Below, piece after piece: positions 1 to 9,790 of a stretch of 64,000 nucleotides of DNA. The stretch is taken from contig BRYA01000310.1 in the NCBI GenBank assembly GCA_030267965.1, positions 164,763-228,762 of the forward strand, in the 5' to 3' direction. Source of the stretch: Triparma columacea. Lineage: Eukaryota; Sar; Bolidophyceae; Parmales; Triparmaceae. Within the stretch, counting starts at the first letter, position 1. Each line of letters starts with the position of its first letter. Position numbers and translations under genes: made by a program. The notes under the pieces are model-generated. The model saw nothing but the letters and a program-made list of their open reading frames with translations. It did not search any database and was not told where the DNA came from.

Positions 1-964
1 CCACGAGTCCCTTTGCCCCTCCCTTGATCAACTCGGAAACGATACTGACTTCAGTCAACATGTCATTGTAAGTCCCTTTCAGTGTGCTTTCAAGCAACTG
101 AACTTCGTGGAGCTCGTTGTGAGGACCGGGGGGGAGCATAACATTCCTCCACCGACCGACCCTATACTTTCCTTTCCCGCCAGCCCCTTCCTTTTCACTA
201 GTCAAGTGCTCCCTGAACACCCGCAAACATTCGTTCGCTTGGATAGTTTTGATGAACTCAAAAACTCCTTCCTCGCCCCCCTTCTCCCCTCCGCCGACGC
301 CAAAACCCGGTACCAGTACCATTGCCAGCTCCCTCGTTCCGAACCCAGACTTCAGGAACAGCAAGAACCTCTCTGCATCGTCATTCCCAAGGATACGAAC
401 AATCTCACCACCAAAAGACTGTTTCAGAATCATCGGTTTCAGAGATTTCAACGATAAAACGCATTGAGGGGATGCACCAAAGTTCAATAACACGGATGCA
501 GCCTCTACAGAACCCGCTAAGCAAGCCGTCAATAGAGGAGGCTCAGGAGGTTGCGTTGACAAAGCCTCTCCAGTCTCAGGGTCAGTAACCTCGCCAATGT
601 CGCGGTCGTGAAGGACGGAGAAGGGTGGGAAGTCTAATGATGGTTCCAGCAAGAATGACCGCTGGCTGGGATGGATTGGGGAGAGCACAGTGTCAATGGC
701 ATCCACCCTATTTGCCGTGACAGCCAAAGTTAACAGCTTTGACGAGCGCAGCAAAGATATGGGTGTAGATTTGGGAAGATCTTCCTCAGAAATCCCATCA
801 GGAGTGTCCAAATGAACATCATCTCTCACCCCGTCCTCCCCCTGACCTTTCTCATTCTCGTGGACTTCAACAGCACGACAATTAAAGTCGATCACTTGTT
901 CGTTCTCTGGAGCAGGCTCATGCTCGGATTTGAGATTTAATCCAGCGCTGTGTGTTGCAAACAT
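1..964 (-). CDS. Ankyrin-repeat-like protein, 5' part only (runs off the left edge)
   Basis: An uninterrupted minus-strand frame starts at the ATG at 964 and stays open for about 320 codons to base 1, so the 3' end lies outside the window. Near residues 155-185 the translation has the pattern PPLLTACLAGSVEAASVLL followed by NFGASP, which is the helix-turn-helix-loop signature of an ankyrin repeat; an earlier stretch (SLLRSSKLLTLAVTANRVDAID) resembles a weaker repeat. The rest is acidic and low in recognisable motifs. The start lies 64 bp from the start of the ATAD3-like gene, so the two genes are divergent and probably share a promoter region. Small plus-strand frames here are shadows. The ankyrin call is inference from one good repeat; no partner or function can be stated. 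Confidence 0.6.
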   Translation of the reverse strand, partial: MFATHSAGLNLKSEHEPAPENEQVIDFNCRAVEVHENEKGQGEDGVRDDVHLDTPDGISEEDLPKSTPISLLRSSKLLTLAVTANRVDAIDTVLSPIHPSQRSFLLEPSLDFPPFSVLHDRDIGEVTDPETGEALSTQPPEPPLLTACLAGSVEAASVLLNFGASPQCVLSLKSLKPMILKQSFGGEIVRILGNDDAERFLLFLKSGFGTRELAMVLVPGFGVGGGEKGGEEGVFEFIKTIQANECLRVFREHLTSEKEGAGGKGKYRVGRWRNVMLPPGPHNELHEVQLLESTLKGTYNDMLTEVSIVSELIKGGAKGLV

Positions 965-1028
965 GGGCCACAAAAGCTATTTTTGGCTCTCCTCCAAAAA
1001 ATGAATTCCTGAATGTGAATCCCATTTT

Positions 1029-4010
1029 ATGAGAAAATTTTCAAAGATGCAGGTCGTCGCTTTTGTGATAATTATGCTTGAGTGCGCTCTCCGGGCATAC
1101 GGGGGGGGGGTTGAGGGAGGTTTGACAGGGGGGGGGGAGGAGAGAGTCGAAATTTCAACACTCACTTCCAGCGCTGTTCCAGTGGAAGTTGGAAGTTTGG
1201 TTTCAGACGATCTAGAAGACGGTAAATCAGTCAAAGTGGTTGGGAAAGGTACTGAAACTCCTGTTGGTTCGTCTGGTTTGGCACGAGAGGACGCTTATGG
1301 TGTAAAAGTGCCCCTTGTGTCAACACACATTGAAGGGGGGAAGGGAAACGTGGTCACACCGAATGGCACCAATCCCGTAGATGAATCTGATAGGCTTAGT
1401 ATGCTCATGACGATGGATAGTCTTACTGCCAAAAAGAAAGAAAGGGTCTTCGTAACAGAAGCCATCATTAAGTCGTCCTCTTCGGCCCGTGGTAAGGACA
1501 CACTTGTGAGGGAAACTGCAGAAGACGTGGCAACCAAAATTTCGCCACAGTTCAAAAATCTAGTGCTACGTCGAAATGGATATGAGGAACTTCTTCTCTC
1601 GCTTGATGAGGCGAATTCAGCTTCTAGGAAAGAAAGCCTGGAGAGTATCATGACGGAGCTATCCCTGATTGAAAACGCTTCTGAGGAGGCACGCGCGCTG
1701 CAGAGTCATGCTATAAGTGCTACAAAAAAGATCATGAACGATTCAGAGGAGAGTCGCCTGACAACTACAGAGATGTCAAAGAGTAAAATCCAGGCTGACC
1801 TCGAGGAGATGTCGCGGAAAAATAAACGCGACCTTCTTGCGGCAAAGGCTCGCAAACTTGAAGATTTGCTCGCTAGTGCTCAAAAAGATTCTGAGCAGGC
1901 TCGCCTTGATCTATATTCCCTGGATTCGTGGTCAGAGGCGGGATATTCTATAGACACAGTCCTCGACGCTGAGAAGTCTCTCTCTGCTATTGGAAATGTT
2001 CCTCTTCATACTTACCTTCTGCGTGACGACTCAAAGGGTGATGTGATGGTCCATAGTAACTTCAATCAGCGAAGAACGAGGAGGCATGTCGGAGTGATTG
2101 ACAGCGAAGGTGCCAGCACGTGGCTCCCAGAGAGCGATGACTCTGGGAGCATTGACGCGTCGACTGTTTTTGCTTACAATCTCAAGGCACTTTCCCAGCT
2201 GGCTCTTGAAATCGACTTGCTTGTGGCTGCCGTTGAGGTCCTTACGTCGTCGCCGCGGAAGCACAATGCAACGCTCAGATTGAATGGGGTTGCTGAGATT
2301 ATCTCACCCAAGGAGGAAGAGCTTGCGGGCGACGAAATCGGTGAATCCCAGCCTGAGTCCTCGTACAAGTGGAAGAGCTCTGCTCAACTTGCAGCGGAGA
2401 CAAGTGCATTGGAGTCTGAGGCATCACTCGCTGAAATGGAGCTGCTCACGAACACGTTCAAATCAAATATCAAGATGGTCATTTCCCAGACAAAGCATTA
2501 CGGCAGGCTTTCTCTTCTCGACGAAACTGATATCTCGACGGCAAGGAGTGTTGAAGCAGCTAAGGTTATCGAGAACCAGCGAGAAACTGACATCCTTCGT
2601 GCTGAGGCCGAATTGGACATCACCCTGAACGAAATTGCCACAATCGGGAAAATCATCTCTATGAAGAAAGACACACTAAGAGAACTCCTGCGCCTCAAGG
2701 AAGCTTCGTTCGGAGAATCCGAACGCGCGAGGGCGAGAATTCTATCAGAAGCGGAAATCGAGAGAGACACTGAGTCTGCGTCCATCCAGAGGATTCGAGT
2801 CATAGGGGAAGAGGCCACTAAGGCGACGATCGAGATAATTAAGGTGGCGTTTATGAACGTTGCTGGTGCGCTTGAGCACACCTTTAAGACAAGCCAGGGT
2901 CAGAAACAGTTGGCACTGTTTATCTGTGGTTCGTGCGCTCTCGCATTTTGCATCGTGCTAATCAGAGAACTTAGCGGTCTCCTCTTCCTTCTCGTTAGAA
3001 AGAGTTTGATGACCCCTAAATTAGTTCGAGAGTTTGGTCAACCATGCAAGCGACAACGAAGCTCTGTCTTCCGCGATGAAAATATAGTATTAACAAAGGA
3101 TGTTGAGGAGCGAATGAATCGAATATGCTCCGGTGTTGCCCTTGCAAGGGCAAGAGGCGCACCTCTTCGCCACGTTTTGATTTACGGAAGGCCAGGAACA
3201 GGGAAAAGCGCTATGGCAAGAGCCATGGGCAAGGGCATTCTTGGTCTACCATATGCTTTAATGAGTGGAAGCGATCTAGCACCTTTGGGAAAACACGGTC
3301 CTGATGAGCTCCGAAAGCTCTTGACATGGGCACAGGGGCAGAAAAGGGGAGCATTGCTCATTATCGACGAAGCTGAGGCCGCTCTGGGGAGAAGATTACG
3401 AGCTTCGGGGGACACAGGCACTGAGAGCGCCTCAAGTCAGGACAGCACAAGTGAAGGGGGGGGGCATGCGAGAGACGCGTTGAACGTTCTGCTCAGTATG
3501 ACAGGTAGTGCTTCGTGTCACCTCATGTTGGTTCTCACAACGAGCAACCCCGAAGCCCTTGATGAGGCCGTTTTGGATAGAATGGATGAGCTCGTCGAAC
3601 TAGCTCTCCCCAGCAGAAGAGAGCGGCGTCGTATTTTATCGAATTCCTTTGATAGACGGTTTCGCACGGCTTCGGCTTCGTCTGCTACTGCAAAGATTTC
3701 CGTTCCCAAGCTTTTTTCTTGGGGGATTTTTGGCCAAGACGGGGATTCTCGAGTTGAAGTCGAGCATAACTTTAAAATTAAGGCAGCCCTTGACGATCTC
3801 AGCTCTGACGCCATGACCGGGGGCTGCTCTGGGAGGGAACTTGACAAGATGCTCCAAAGTGTTGTCACGGGTGTCTATGGCGATTTCAAGGGCAATGGAA
3901 GGCTTGGTACCTCTCTCTGGAACTCAATCACAAGTGTCTACTGCCAGGACCTGAAAAGAAAGTGGGACCTCTTGACGCCCAACATCCCAAGCCTTTTGTT
4001 GGACAAGTGA
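1029..4010 (+). CDS. ATAD3-like AAA+ ATPase with long N-terminal coiled coil
   Basis: A single-exon 993-residue protein. The start ATG at 1029 is followed by a hydrophobic leader (about residues 7-24, ending ALRAYG), which looks like a signal peptide or anchor. Residues 130-615 are charged and helical, rich in E, K, A and S, consistent with coiled coil. A membrane segment lies at about 628-656. The AAA domain follows: Walker A GRPGTGKS at 720-727, the SGSDLAPLGKHG stretch, Walker B LLIIDEAEA at about 776-784, then sensor-type TTSNPEALDEAVLDRMDE. The order coiled coil, membrane segment, AAA and the motif text match the ATAD3 family, which in animals and plants sits in the mitochondrial inner membrane and supports membrane and nucleoid organisation. 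The secretory-looking leader and the nearly 1000-residue length (metazoan ATAD3 is about 600) are unusual. Two runs of G in the leader region encode glycine stretches. Confidence 0.82.
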   Translation: MRKFSKMQVVAFVIIMLECALRAYGGGVEGGLTGGGEERVEISTLTSSAVPVEVGSLVSDDLEDGKSVKVVGKGTETPVGSSGLAREDAYGVKVPLVSTHIEGGKGNVVTPNGTNPVDESDRLSMLMTMDSLTAKKKERVFVTEAIIKSSSSARGKDTLVRETAEDVATKISPQFKNLVLRRNGYEELLLSLDEANSASRKESLESIMTELSLIENASEEARALQSHAISATKKIMNDSEESRLTTTEMSKSKIQADLEEMSRKNKRDLLAAKARKLEDLLASAQKDSEQARLDLYSLDSWSEAGYSIDTVLDAEKSLSAIGNVPLHTYLLRDDSKGDVMVHSNFNQRRTRRHVGVIDSEGASTWLPESDDSGSIDASTVFAYNLKALSQLALEIDLLVAAVEVLTSSPRKHNATLRLNGVAEIISPKEEELAGDEIGESQPESSYKWKSSAQLAAETSALESEASLAEMELLTNTFKSNIKMVISQTKHYGRLSLLDETDISTARSVEAAKVIENQRETDILRAEAELDITLNEIATIGKIISMKKDTLRELLRLKEASFGESERARARILSEAEIERDTESASIQRIRVIGEEATKATIEIIKVAFMNVAGALEHTFKTSQGQKQLALFICGSCALAFCIVLIRELSGLLFLLVRKSLMTPKLVREFGQPCKRQRSSVFRDENIVLTKDVEERMNRICSGVALARARGAPLRHVLIYGRPGTGKSAMARAMGKGILGLPYALMSGSDLAPLGKHGPDELRKLLTWAQGQKRGALLIIDEAEAALGRRLRASGDTGTESASSQDSTSEGGGHARDALNVLLSMTGSASCHLMLVLTTSNPEALDEAVLDRMDELVELALPSRRERRRILSNSFDRRFRTASASSATAKISVPKLFSWGIFGQDGDSRVEVEHNFKIKAALDDLSSDAMTGGCSGRELDKMLQSVVTGVYGDFKGNGRLGTSLWNSITSVYCQDLKRKWDLLTPNIPSLLLDK

Positions 4011-4053
4011 GATTTTAAAAAGCATCTTTTTGTCGTGAAGTTCTTGGTTCCTT

Positions 4054-5172
4054 TTACACTCCAGTTGCCGCCTGCATGTTCGCCATCATTTCCGTGACTT
4101 CTTCACTTGTGTTCTTCGTGAACCTACCAGACGTAAAAAAGGGTCCCGATATGTGCTTCTGTTGCGGTGAGCGGTCTAGATAGAAGGCACCAGACTCCAG
4201 GTTGCTCTGTTTCGTTGCCATGAGCCAGGCAATGCCCTCAGCTCCCTGTGAGGGGTGTTGCGTTAGTGAGTGAATTGCGCCAAGTCTTAATCTCCGCACC
4301 TCCGCTTGCACTGGCTTCGCAGTGTGTCACCCGTTTCTCACCTGCCAAGGATTCCTCATTGGCTCGAGGAACTTCTTCTGGTCGCCGTAGGCTTCCTCGA
4401 CAGCAGGCGTATCAACCCAACCAGGGTGACAGCTAACGACCTTGGGGCCCTTGGGGTTCAAGCTTGCCCACCTTTCAGCGAGCAAAACTTGACCCCTCTT
4501 GGCAAAGCTGTAAGCCATGTTGCCGCTGTAGGAGGACATGGCGTCTCCCGTGCTGGTGGCCTTCGTCCACGTGGGAAACTTAGTGTTGTACATCCCCCCA
4601 GACGAAACGAAAATGATGCGCCCTTCGTCGGGGTCGACTTGAGGCATCAACAGTGATCCTAGCATGTAGGAGCCAAAAAGTAGGTGAGAGGCAAATGTGG
4701 TTTCCCACCCCTCGGGCGTCTCCGTTCGCTCGTTCAATAGCACGCCAGCGTTGCAAATCAGCGCGTCCAACCGATGCTCCTTGGCCTTGAACTCCTCCAC
4801 AGCCCTCTGCACCGATTTTTTGAGAGAAACATCACATTGAATGACCTCGACCTTGTCAGATCCCGTGCGCTGCGATATCTTCTTGCGCGCAGCCTCGCCG
4901 CGCTCCTCACTCCTGCAAAACATGTAGACCTTGGCGTTCTTCCCTGCAGCATAAGTAGCCAGATCAAATCCTATCCCTGAATTAGCACCGGTTATAACAA
5001 CCACCTTCGCAGACATGTCAAAACCATCGGTCAGCCCATCTTCGTTACCATTCACTACCACCGCCCCCTGGACAGGTTCCGTGTACTTTCCCTTGTGCCT
5101 TAAATACCCTGTAAGGGTGGACTGTCTTCGCCCCTTCAGATAGAACTGGGTCGTTGTGATCGTCTGGCCCAT
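4054..5172 (-). CDS. Short-chain dehydrogenase/reductase, DHRS12-like
   Basis: Two exons, 5172-4342 and 4245-4054, joined in phase 0 across a 96-bp intron (donor CAG/GTGAGA, CTAAC branch-like site, acceptor CTCACAG), giving 340 residues. The frame is open a little further upstream but without an ATG, so 5172 is the start. The Rossmann motif TGANSGIG sits near residue 60, NAG near 140, and SSGG followed by YSFAKRGQV gives the catalytic Ser and YxxxK. The N-terminal FYLKGRRQSTLTGYLRHKGKY segment, HPGWVDTPAVEEA, and the second-exon text QGAEGIAWL with a final FF-containing tail all follow the DHRS12 family. These are NAD(P)-dependent oxidoreductases whose substrates are poorly known. The gene is convergent with the ATAD3-like gene (44 bp between stops). 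Confidence 0.85.
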
Positions 5173-5518
5173 TGCGAGGATGAAGAATGTGAAGATCTGT
5201 TTCAATTAGGGGGGCGGGTTAGTTAGGTCATTGAACGGAGGAGCAGCTCAAAGCCAAAAATGACTCTAAGTAAGGACGAGTCAGCGAAATTCTTCTCTTA
5301 TTGATTCATTTCACATAATGTGCGTGCATATATCTTGCCAGTTGAAGCGAATAGAAATGCGATGTAATAAGTAGAGAACCAAGCATGTGGTGCCGCTCAC
5401 ATTAATTTTTTTGGACTTTGAGGAGTTGTGTCTCAAAGATTCCCAAAATTAATTCAAGAGAATTTGTTCTGACATTGATTTTTTATGTTTTATGTATTTC
5501 TGCCCCCGTTAGTGCCTT
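5173..5518. other. Intergenic spacer between two minus-strand genes
   Basis: This 346-bp stretch separates the start of the DHRS12-like gene from the end of the F-BAR/PH gene. It is AT-rich in the middle (5280-5420). I see no convincing reading frame or RNA; it should hold the promoter and 5' leader of the dehydrogenase and the 3' end of its neighbour. Confidence 0.5.
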
Positions 5519-7511
5519 CTACTTTCCCCCTCCTTGGGCCTTGAGTGAAACGATCCAATCCACTGCCTCATCTTGTGTGACGGCGCGTAGGGTAAATTTC
5601 CTTTTACTTGTTTTGCTAAAGAACCCGCTTGGGCCTGTGTTGAAGATTGTCTCTGAGACCTCGAAGCAGGAGTCGCCGCTCTTGGGGAGAAACTGCACTG
5701 AAGAATTTTGAAGTACGATGGAGTCGGAGGGGTGGAGTAGGCCGTGCCAAGGCCTGACAACGTCTGAAGTTTTCTTCTTGTGTACCTTGCTCTTCTCGAC
5801 GGTAGCCCTGTCGGGGAGCTGGACTTCTGGGATGAGAGCTCCAAATGCGACCTCTGCTGCGCTGCCTGCTTGGATCTTGGCTGAGGAGGGGATGTCGAAA
5901 AGGTGCAAGAAGCTATCGGCTGTCATAAGGGCGAGGCACAGTTTCCATCCTCCCATCATGCCGTCCTTCTTGCGCTCGAGAACCTTGACTTTCCCAAGTA
6001 GCTTGGACATGAGTGGGCTGGGAAGTTCGCTCAGGACGACTTGCTGCTGGTCTGCCGCGAGCTGTTCCATGGCATCCGTTTCCAGTTTTGTCGCTGCAAG
6101 TTTGGCTCTATTCTCCTGGAGCTGAATGTTCTGCGCCCCGGTCCTGATTGCGGCTCCAATCTCTTCATTGACTTTTTCTCTGTCTATTGGTTTTTCGACG
6201 AGGCTTTTCATGGAGGGAGAGTAGATGGCTGGAAGGGACAAGTAGAGTTGTTCTTGACGTTGAAGGAATGCGACAAGAAGTTGCTGAAGCCTGGTGATGG
6301 GGAGGGGTAAGTTTGTAATGTTCCCGTGTCCCGCCATCACGAGTGCTCTCACCTTGCCCTCCTGTCAAATTCAAGGGTTTTCATCCTCGCAAAGAGCTCT
6401 CCGAGCTCGCTGTTGGCCTTCTTCCAAACCCTCTCGACCAAGACAACACTGAGGGTGTACTTCATCTCAACGCACCATGAATCTTTGGCATCATCTACCA
6501 ACCCATCTTCCCTGGGTTCCTTAGCTTCTCCCCTCCCACCACCCAACATACCTTCAACAATGTGTTCGTATGCAGCCCACGCCCCCTTCACTTTTTCCTC
6601 CGATGCCTCTAGCTCGAGCATGAGCGCGTCTCCGTACAACTCAATCTTAGAAACCTCCTCGGCCAGAGACTTGTGGAGAGATGTGAGTTCAGGCAGAATC
6701 TCGTTCTGGATCGCAGCGACGTTCTCGTTGTACCTTGCAGCCTGGTCCCCGTGAGCACGAATAATTGACGACAACATGCCAAGCTCTGACTGCTCACGGG
6801 ACTCTAAAAGTCCTTCGCTGTTCATTCGAAACAAGGAACCCCTCCTGGCTACGGTGGCCGCATCAGCTTCACCCCGGACTTTCTTCTTCAGCTTCTTTGA
6901 GTTGGAGCTCGTGATTGGATTGTTTGCGCTATCCAGATCTCCCCTCCCGATGGCCTCCAGACTCTCGGCATAGGCCCTGTCTATGAGCATCCTAGCCTCC
7001 ACAATCTCGATTGCTCGGTCTGTCTCCAGCACAGACTCGGTGAGAAGGGTGCGGAAACTCCTCCAGTACAGGTTGCTGGGTAAAAGCGTGTGAGTGGGGG
7101 GGGAAATGGAGAATAAGAAGAAGAGTTGAAGAAGGTGATAGACGACTCGAAAACATAATAACTAACCAGCAACCCGCAATGAACTGTGAACAACTTGGGG
7201 TTCCCACCCCCCGATGACAAGTCCCACCCCAAAGTGAATCACTTAAGCAAGTCTAGCTCCATTTACGTCAGTTGTCTGTGTCAAACGTACCTAGAGTCGA
7301 AGTTTCGTTGGCTTTTTTCTGTTCTCTTTACCTCATAGAGCTTCAAATTTTGGAACCTGGTGTTTCGCATTTCGTAGGACTCTGAAAGTCGAGAAATTTC
7401 TTCTGGTACGTCAGGTTCGTCTGCCTCCGGGGGGGGGGGGGGCTGATGTGTATGTGTAGGAGAGACATCTTCGGACACAACTCCATCTTTTACTTCTTCT
7501 GTTGTCAACAT
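5519..7511 (-). CDS. F-BAR and PH domain protein
   Basis: Three exons: 7511-7291, 7075-6353 and 6290-5519, with introns of 215 and 62 bp (GTACGT and GTGAGA donors, ACCCAG and ATCACCAG acceptors). Phases agree and the joined frame encodes 571 residues. Residues 1-30 are acidic with a proline run made by a 14-base G tract (7429-7442). Residues about 40-320 form a helical F-BAR-like module: FWRSFRTLLTESVLETDRA-type text and the long heptad-like region with RLIDRAYAESLEAIGRG typical of the FCH end. The C-terminal 170 residues resemble a PH domain, with WKLCLALMTADSFLHLFD and a final helix ending DEAVDWIVSLK. F-BAR/PH proteins bind and curve membranes in endocytosis and actin-linked trafficking. 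The match is by pattern, so a related BAR class is possible. Confidence 0.78.
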
Positions 7512-7565
7512 TTTTGTTTTATATTATATATTTATCAAAATTGCTGTGTTTGGAGAGCCTAATTC

Positions 7566-9614
7566 ATGAAAGATACGCTCTTGCCACCACTCCATGGCGT
7601 GGTTGATGATGATGACATGGAATCAGGTAATGGTAACGCTCAATTGTATAATTCTGGCTCTGGTTGGCCCCCCCCCACTGCATTATCGTCAACGGCCATG
7701 ACAAGAAGTAGAGTGGAGGGGGGGCAGAGAAATCCTATGATGGACCCTGATTTTAAGCGGGCGATCCATGAGCAGTCTGCCTGTGGTTATGTCCCTCAAT
7801 CCCCGCAGAAGAAGAGCTCTCGAGGGAATTCCATTGGTGACCTTCTAGGGAGTGTTGCAAGGTCAGCCGTGGACGTGGTGGAGGACTTCGAGCAGGGACC
7901 GACGCCTCCTTCTAGGTGAGTTTCTTGTTTAGAGGGGGGGGCGCTTCGATCTGCTCTTGTCGGATCTTGCTTTTGTGCAGCTCCACCTCAACCTCTTTCT
8001 TTTTTTCCTCCTCCTACAGTTTGTCGGGTAGCATGCTTGCGCAGGTGTATTCGCGTGAATCTCCTGATGCTGCTGCTGGGGCGCCGAGCGGTACCTTCCC
8101 TTTCAGGTCTCAGCTCGCCTTTCACTCAAACATCCCCACAATCAAGTCAGAAATGGAACTAATGACCCTCTCTGCCGGCTCCTCTTCTCCCTCTTCAATC
8201 CAGCCCCTCGTCGACTTGCCCGGGCGTTCGTACGTCTCCTCCGGGTCCTCCGCGAGTGCTTACTCTACGAATAGACTGATCGTCTTGGGTCTTGACATTA
8301 CTCATCTGCCGAGGCACAAGCAGTACATCTTCTGCGCTTGCGGAGTTTTTTTCTTTACGCTTATATACGGGTATTTCCAAGAGCTCGTTGTTGTTAGGAT
8401 CTTCGACCGCCAGCTCCCCCTCTTCCTTGCACTCTGTCAGTTTACAGGCTACGCGTTCAACTCCTTAATTGTTTCACTATTTGTTAACCGGACAGGCTCT
8501 TTTGTGCAATTCAAGCAACTCGCCCAGACTGTTCCTTATCGATCTTTCCTTCTAATGTCTGCTCTGCGTGCTTTCGATTTGGGAATGACAAACTCGTCCA
8601 TGAAGTGAGTAGCGGCGGGTGGTGAGGTATAGCAGCTTTGTCACGGCGTTAGAAGTGCCGGTGCCGTTGCCGTTGCCAGTCCTGGTGGCATTGGAAGTAG
8701 CATTTGCACGTCCTAACTTTTCATTGTCACCCCCCCCCTCCGTTTCATGTTCGCCGCCCCACCAACCCCAGATACGTCAACTATCCCGTGAAGACGCTCA
8801 TGAAGAGCTCTCGTGTAATATTCACGATGCTATTTGGGTCGATAATTATGCGGAAACGGCATCGGAAAAGCGACTACGTCGTCGTCATTATGATGGTTTC
8901 GGGACTGTCATTTTTCATTCACGCTGAAACCACAGCAAATAATGTTCAAACACATGCCTTTTCTTTCGTCGGTATTGGTATGCTTGTGATGTCACTTCTC
9001 GCGGATGGAGCGGTGGTCAACTTGAACGAAAAGCTCATGAGTGTCCATAACCTGGGCCAGGACGAGCTGATTTTTGTGCTATATTCGTTAGCAGCTTCAT
9101 TCATGTTCTTCATGACTGTGCTTACCGGTGAGCTTTGGAGAGGTATAGCGTTTGTCTTGACGGATGGCCCACTCCAGGGTGACGCGTCACCGTCGCTTAC
9201 GTCGAGAGAGAAGGTGCTTTCGACGCTAGCCTTCATAACGATGGGCTTTTTGGGAAGCAGCTGTGCAGGAGCGATTACAAAGCACTTTGGAGCTCTAAGT
9301 ATGAGTATAACTAGTACAGCGAGGAAGGTACGTCACGCAATAGGGTGGGAGGGGCAAACAATGTTGCTCTTCGGTCTCTGCTGTCTCACTCCCTCCTGCC
9401 ACCAACGATCCACACTCTTAAGGCTACGACGCTTTTCCTTTCCTTCGTCCTTTTCCCGAAAGTCTGTACCTTTCAACATGTCCTCGGTATGGCCGTCTTT
9501 TGTTTCGCCCTGGTAGTGAAGTCATTTGCTTCCCATTACTCAACGAAGAAAAGGACGACTGCCCTTCTTCCCTTTCACAACAACGCAACGCAACGCAATT
9601 TGCATAACCAATGA
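7566..9614 (+). CDS. SLC35B-type transporter (PAPS or nucleotide-sugar transporter)
   Basis: Four exons: 7566-7915, 8020-8604, 8772-9327 and 9423-9614, all phases consistent, 560 residues. A soluble N-terminal extension of about 230 residues precedes a ten-helix transporter core. The core carries GVFFFTLIYGYFQELV, SSMKYVNYPVKTLMKSSRVI, a middle DGAVVNLNEKLM motif, and a last-part ITSTARKATTLFLSFVLFPK, which follow SLC35B3/PAPST2 closely. That family brings PAPS, the sulfate donor, into the Golgi; other SLC35B members carry UDP-galactose or UDP-glucose, so substrate is not settled. The gene is divergent from the F-BAR/PH gene with 54 bp between starts. The long N-terminal tail is unusual for the family. 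It could feed sulfation or glycosylation of the glycans made by the enzymes further right. Confidence 0.85.
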
Positions 9615-9790
9615 AAAAAATGATGATACTTTTGTACTCAACGTCTTTTTCCCTATTTGTTCTCGTCTCTTCTTTTGTTGGGTGCCGTGTGGGTGTGAGA
9701 ATTTCGTCAATTTTTCATTTTCCTTTTATATATTATTGGATCATCCAAGTGAGCGTTGGTCTTCAGGGGAGCTCTGATTGGTTGTTTGTG

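Noticed and set aside
107..588. Plus-strand frames near the left edge
   Set aside because: They lie antisense to a continuous minus-strand frame with ankyrin-like content and have no motif of their own.
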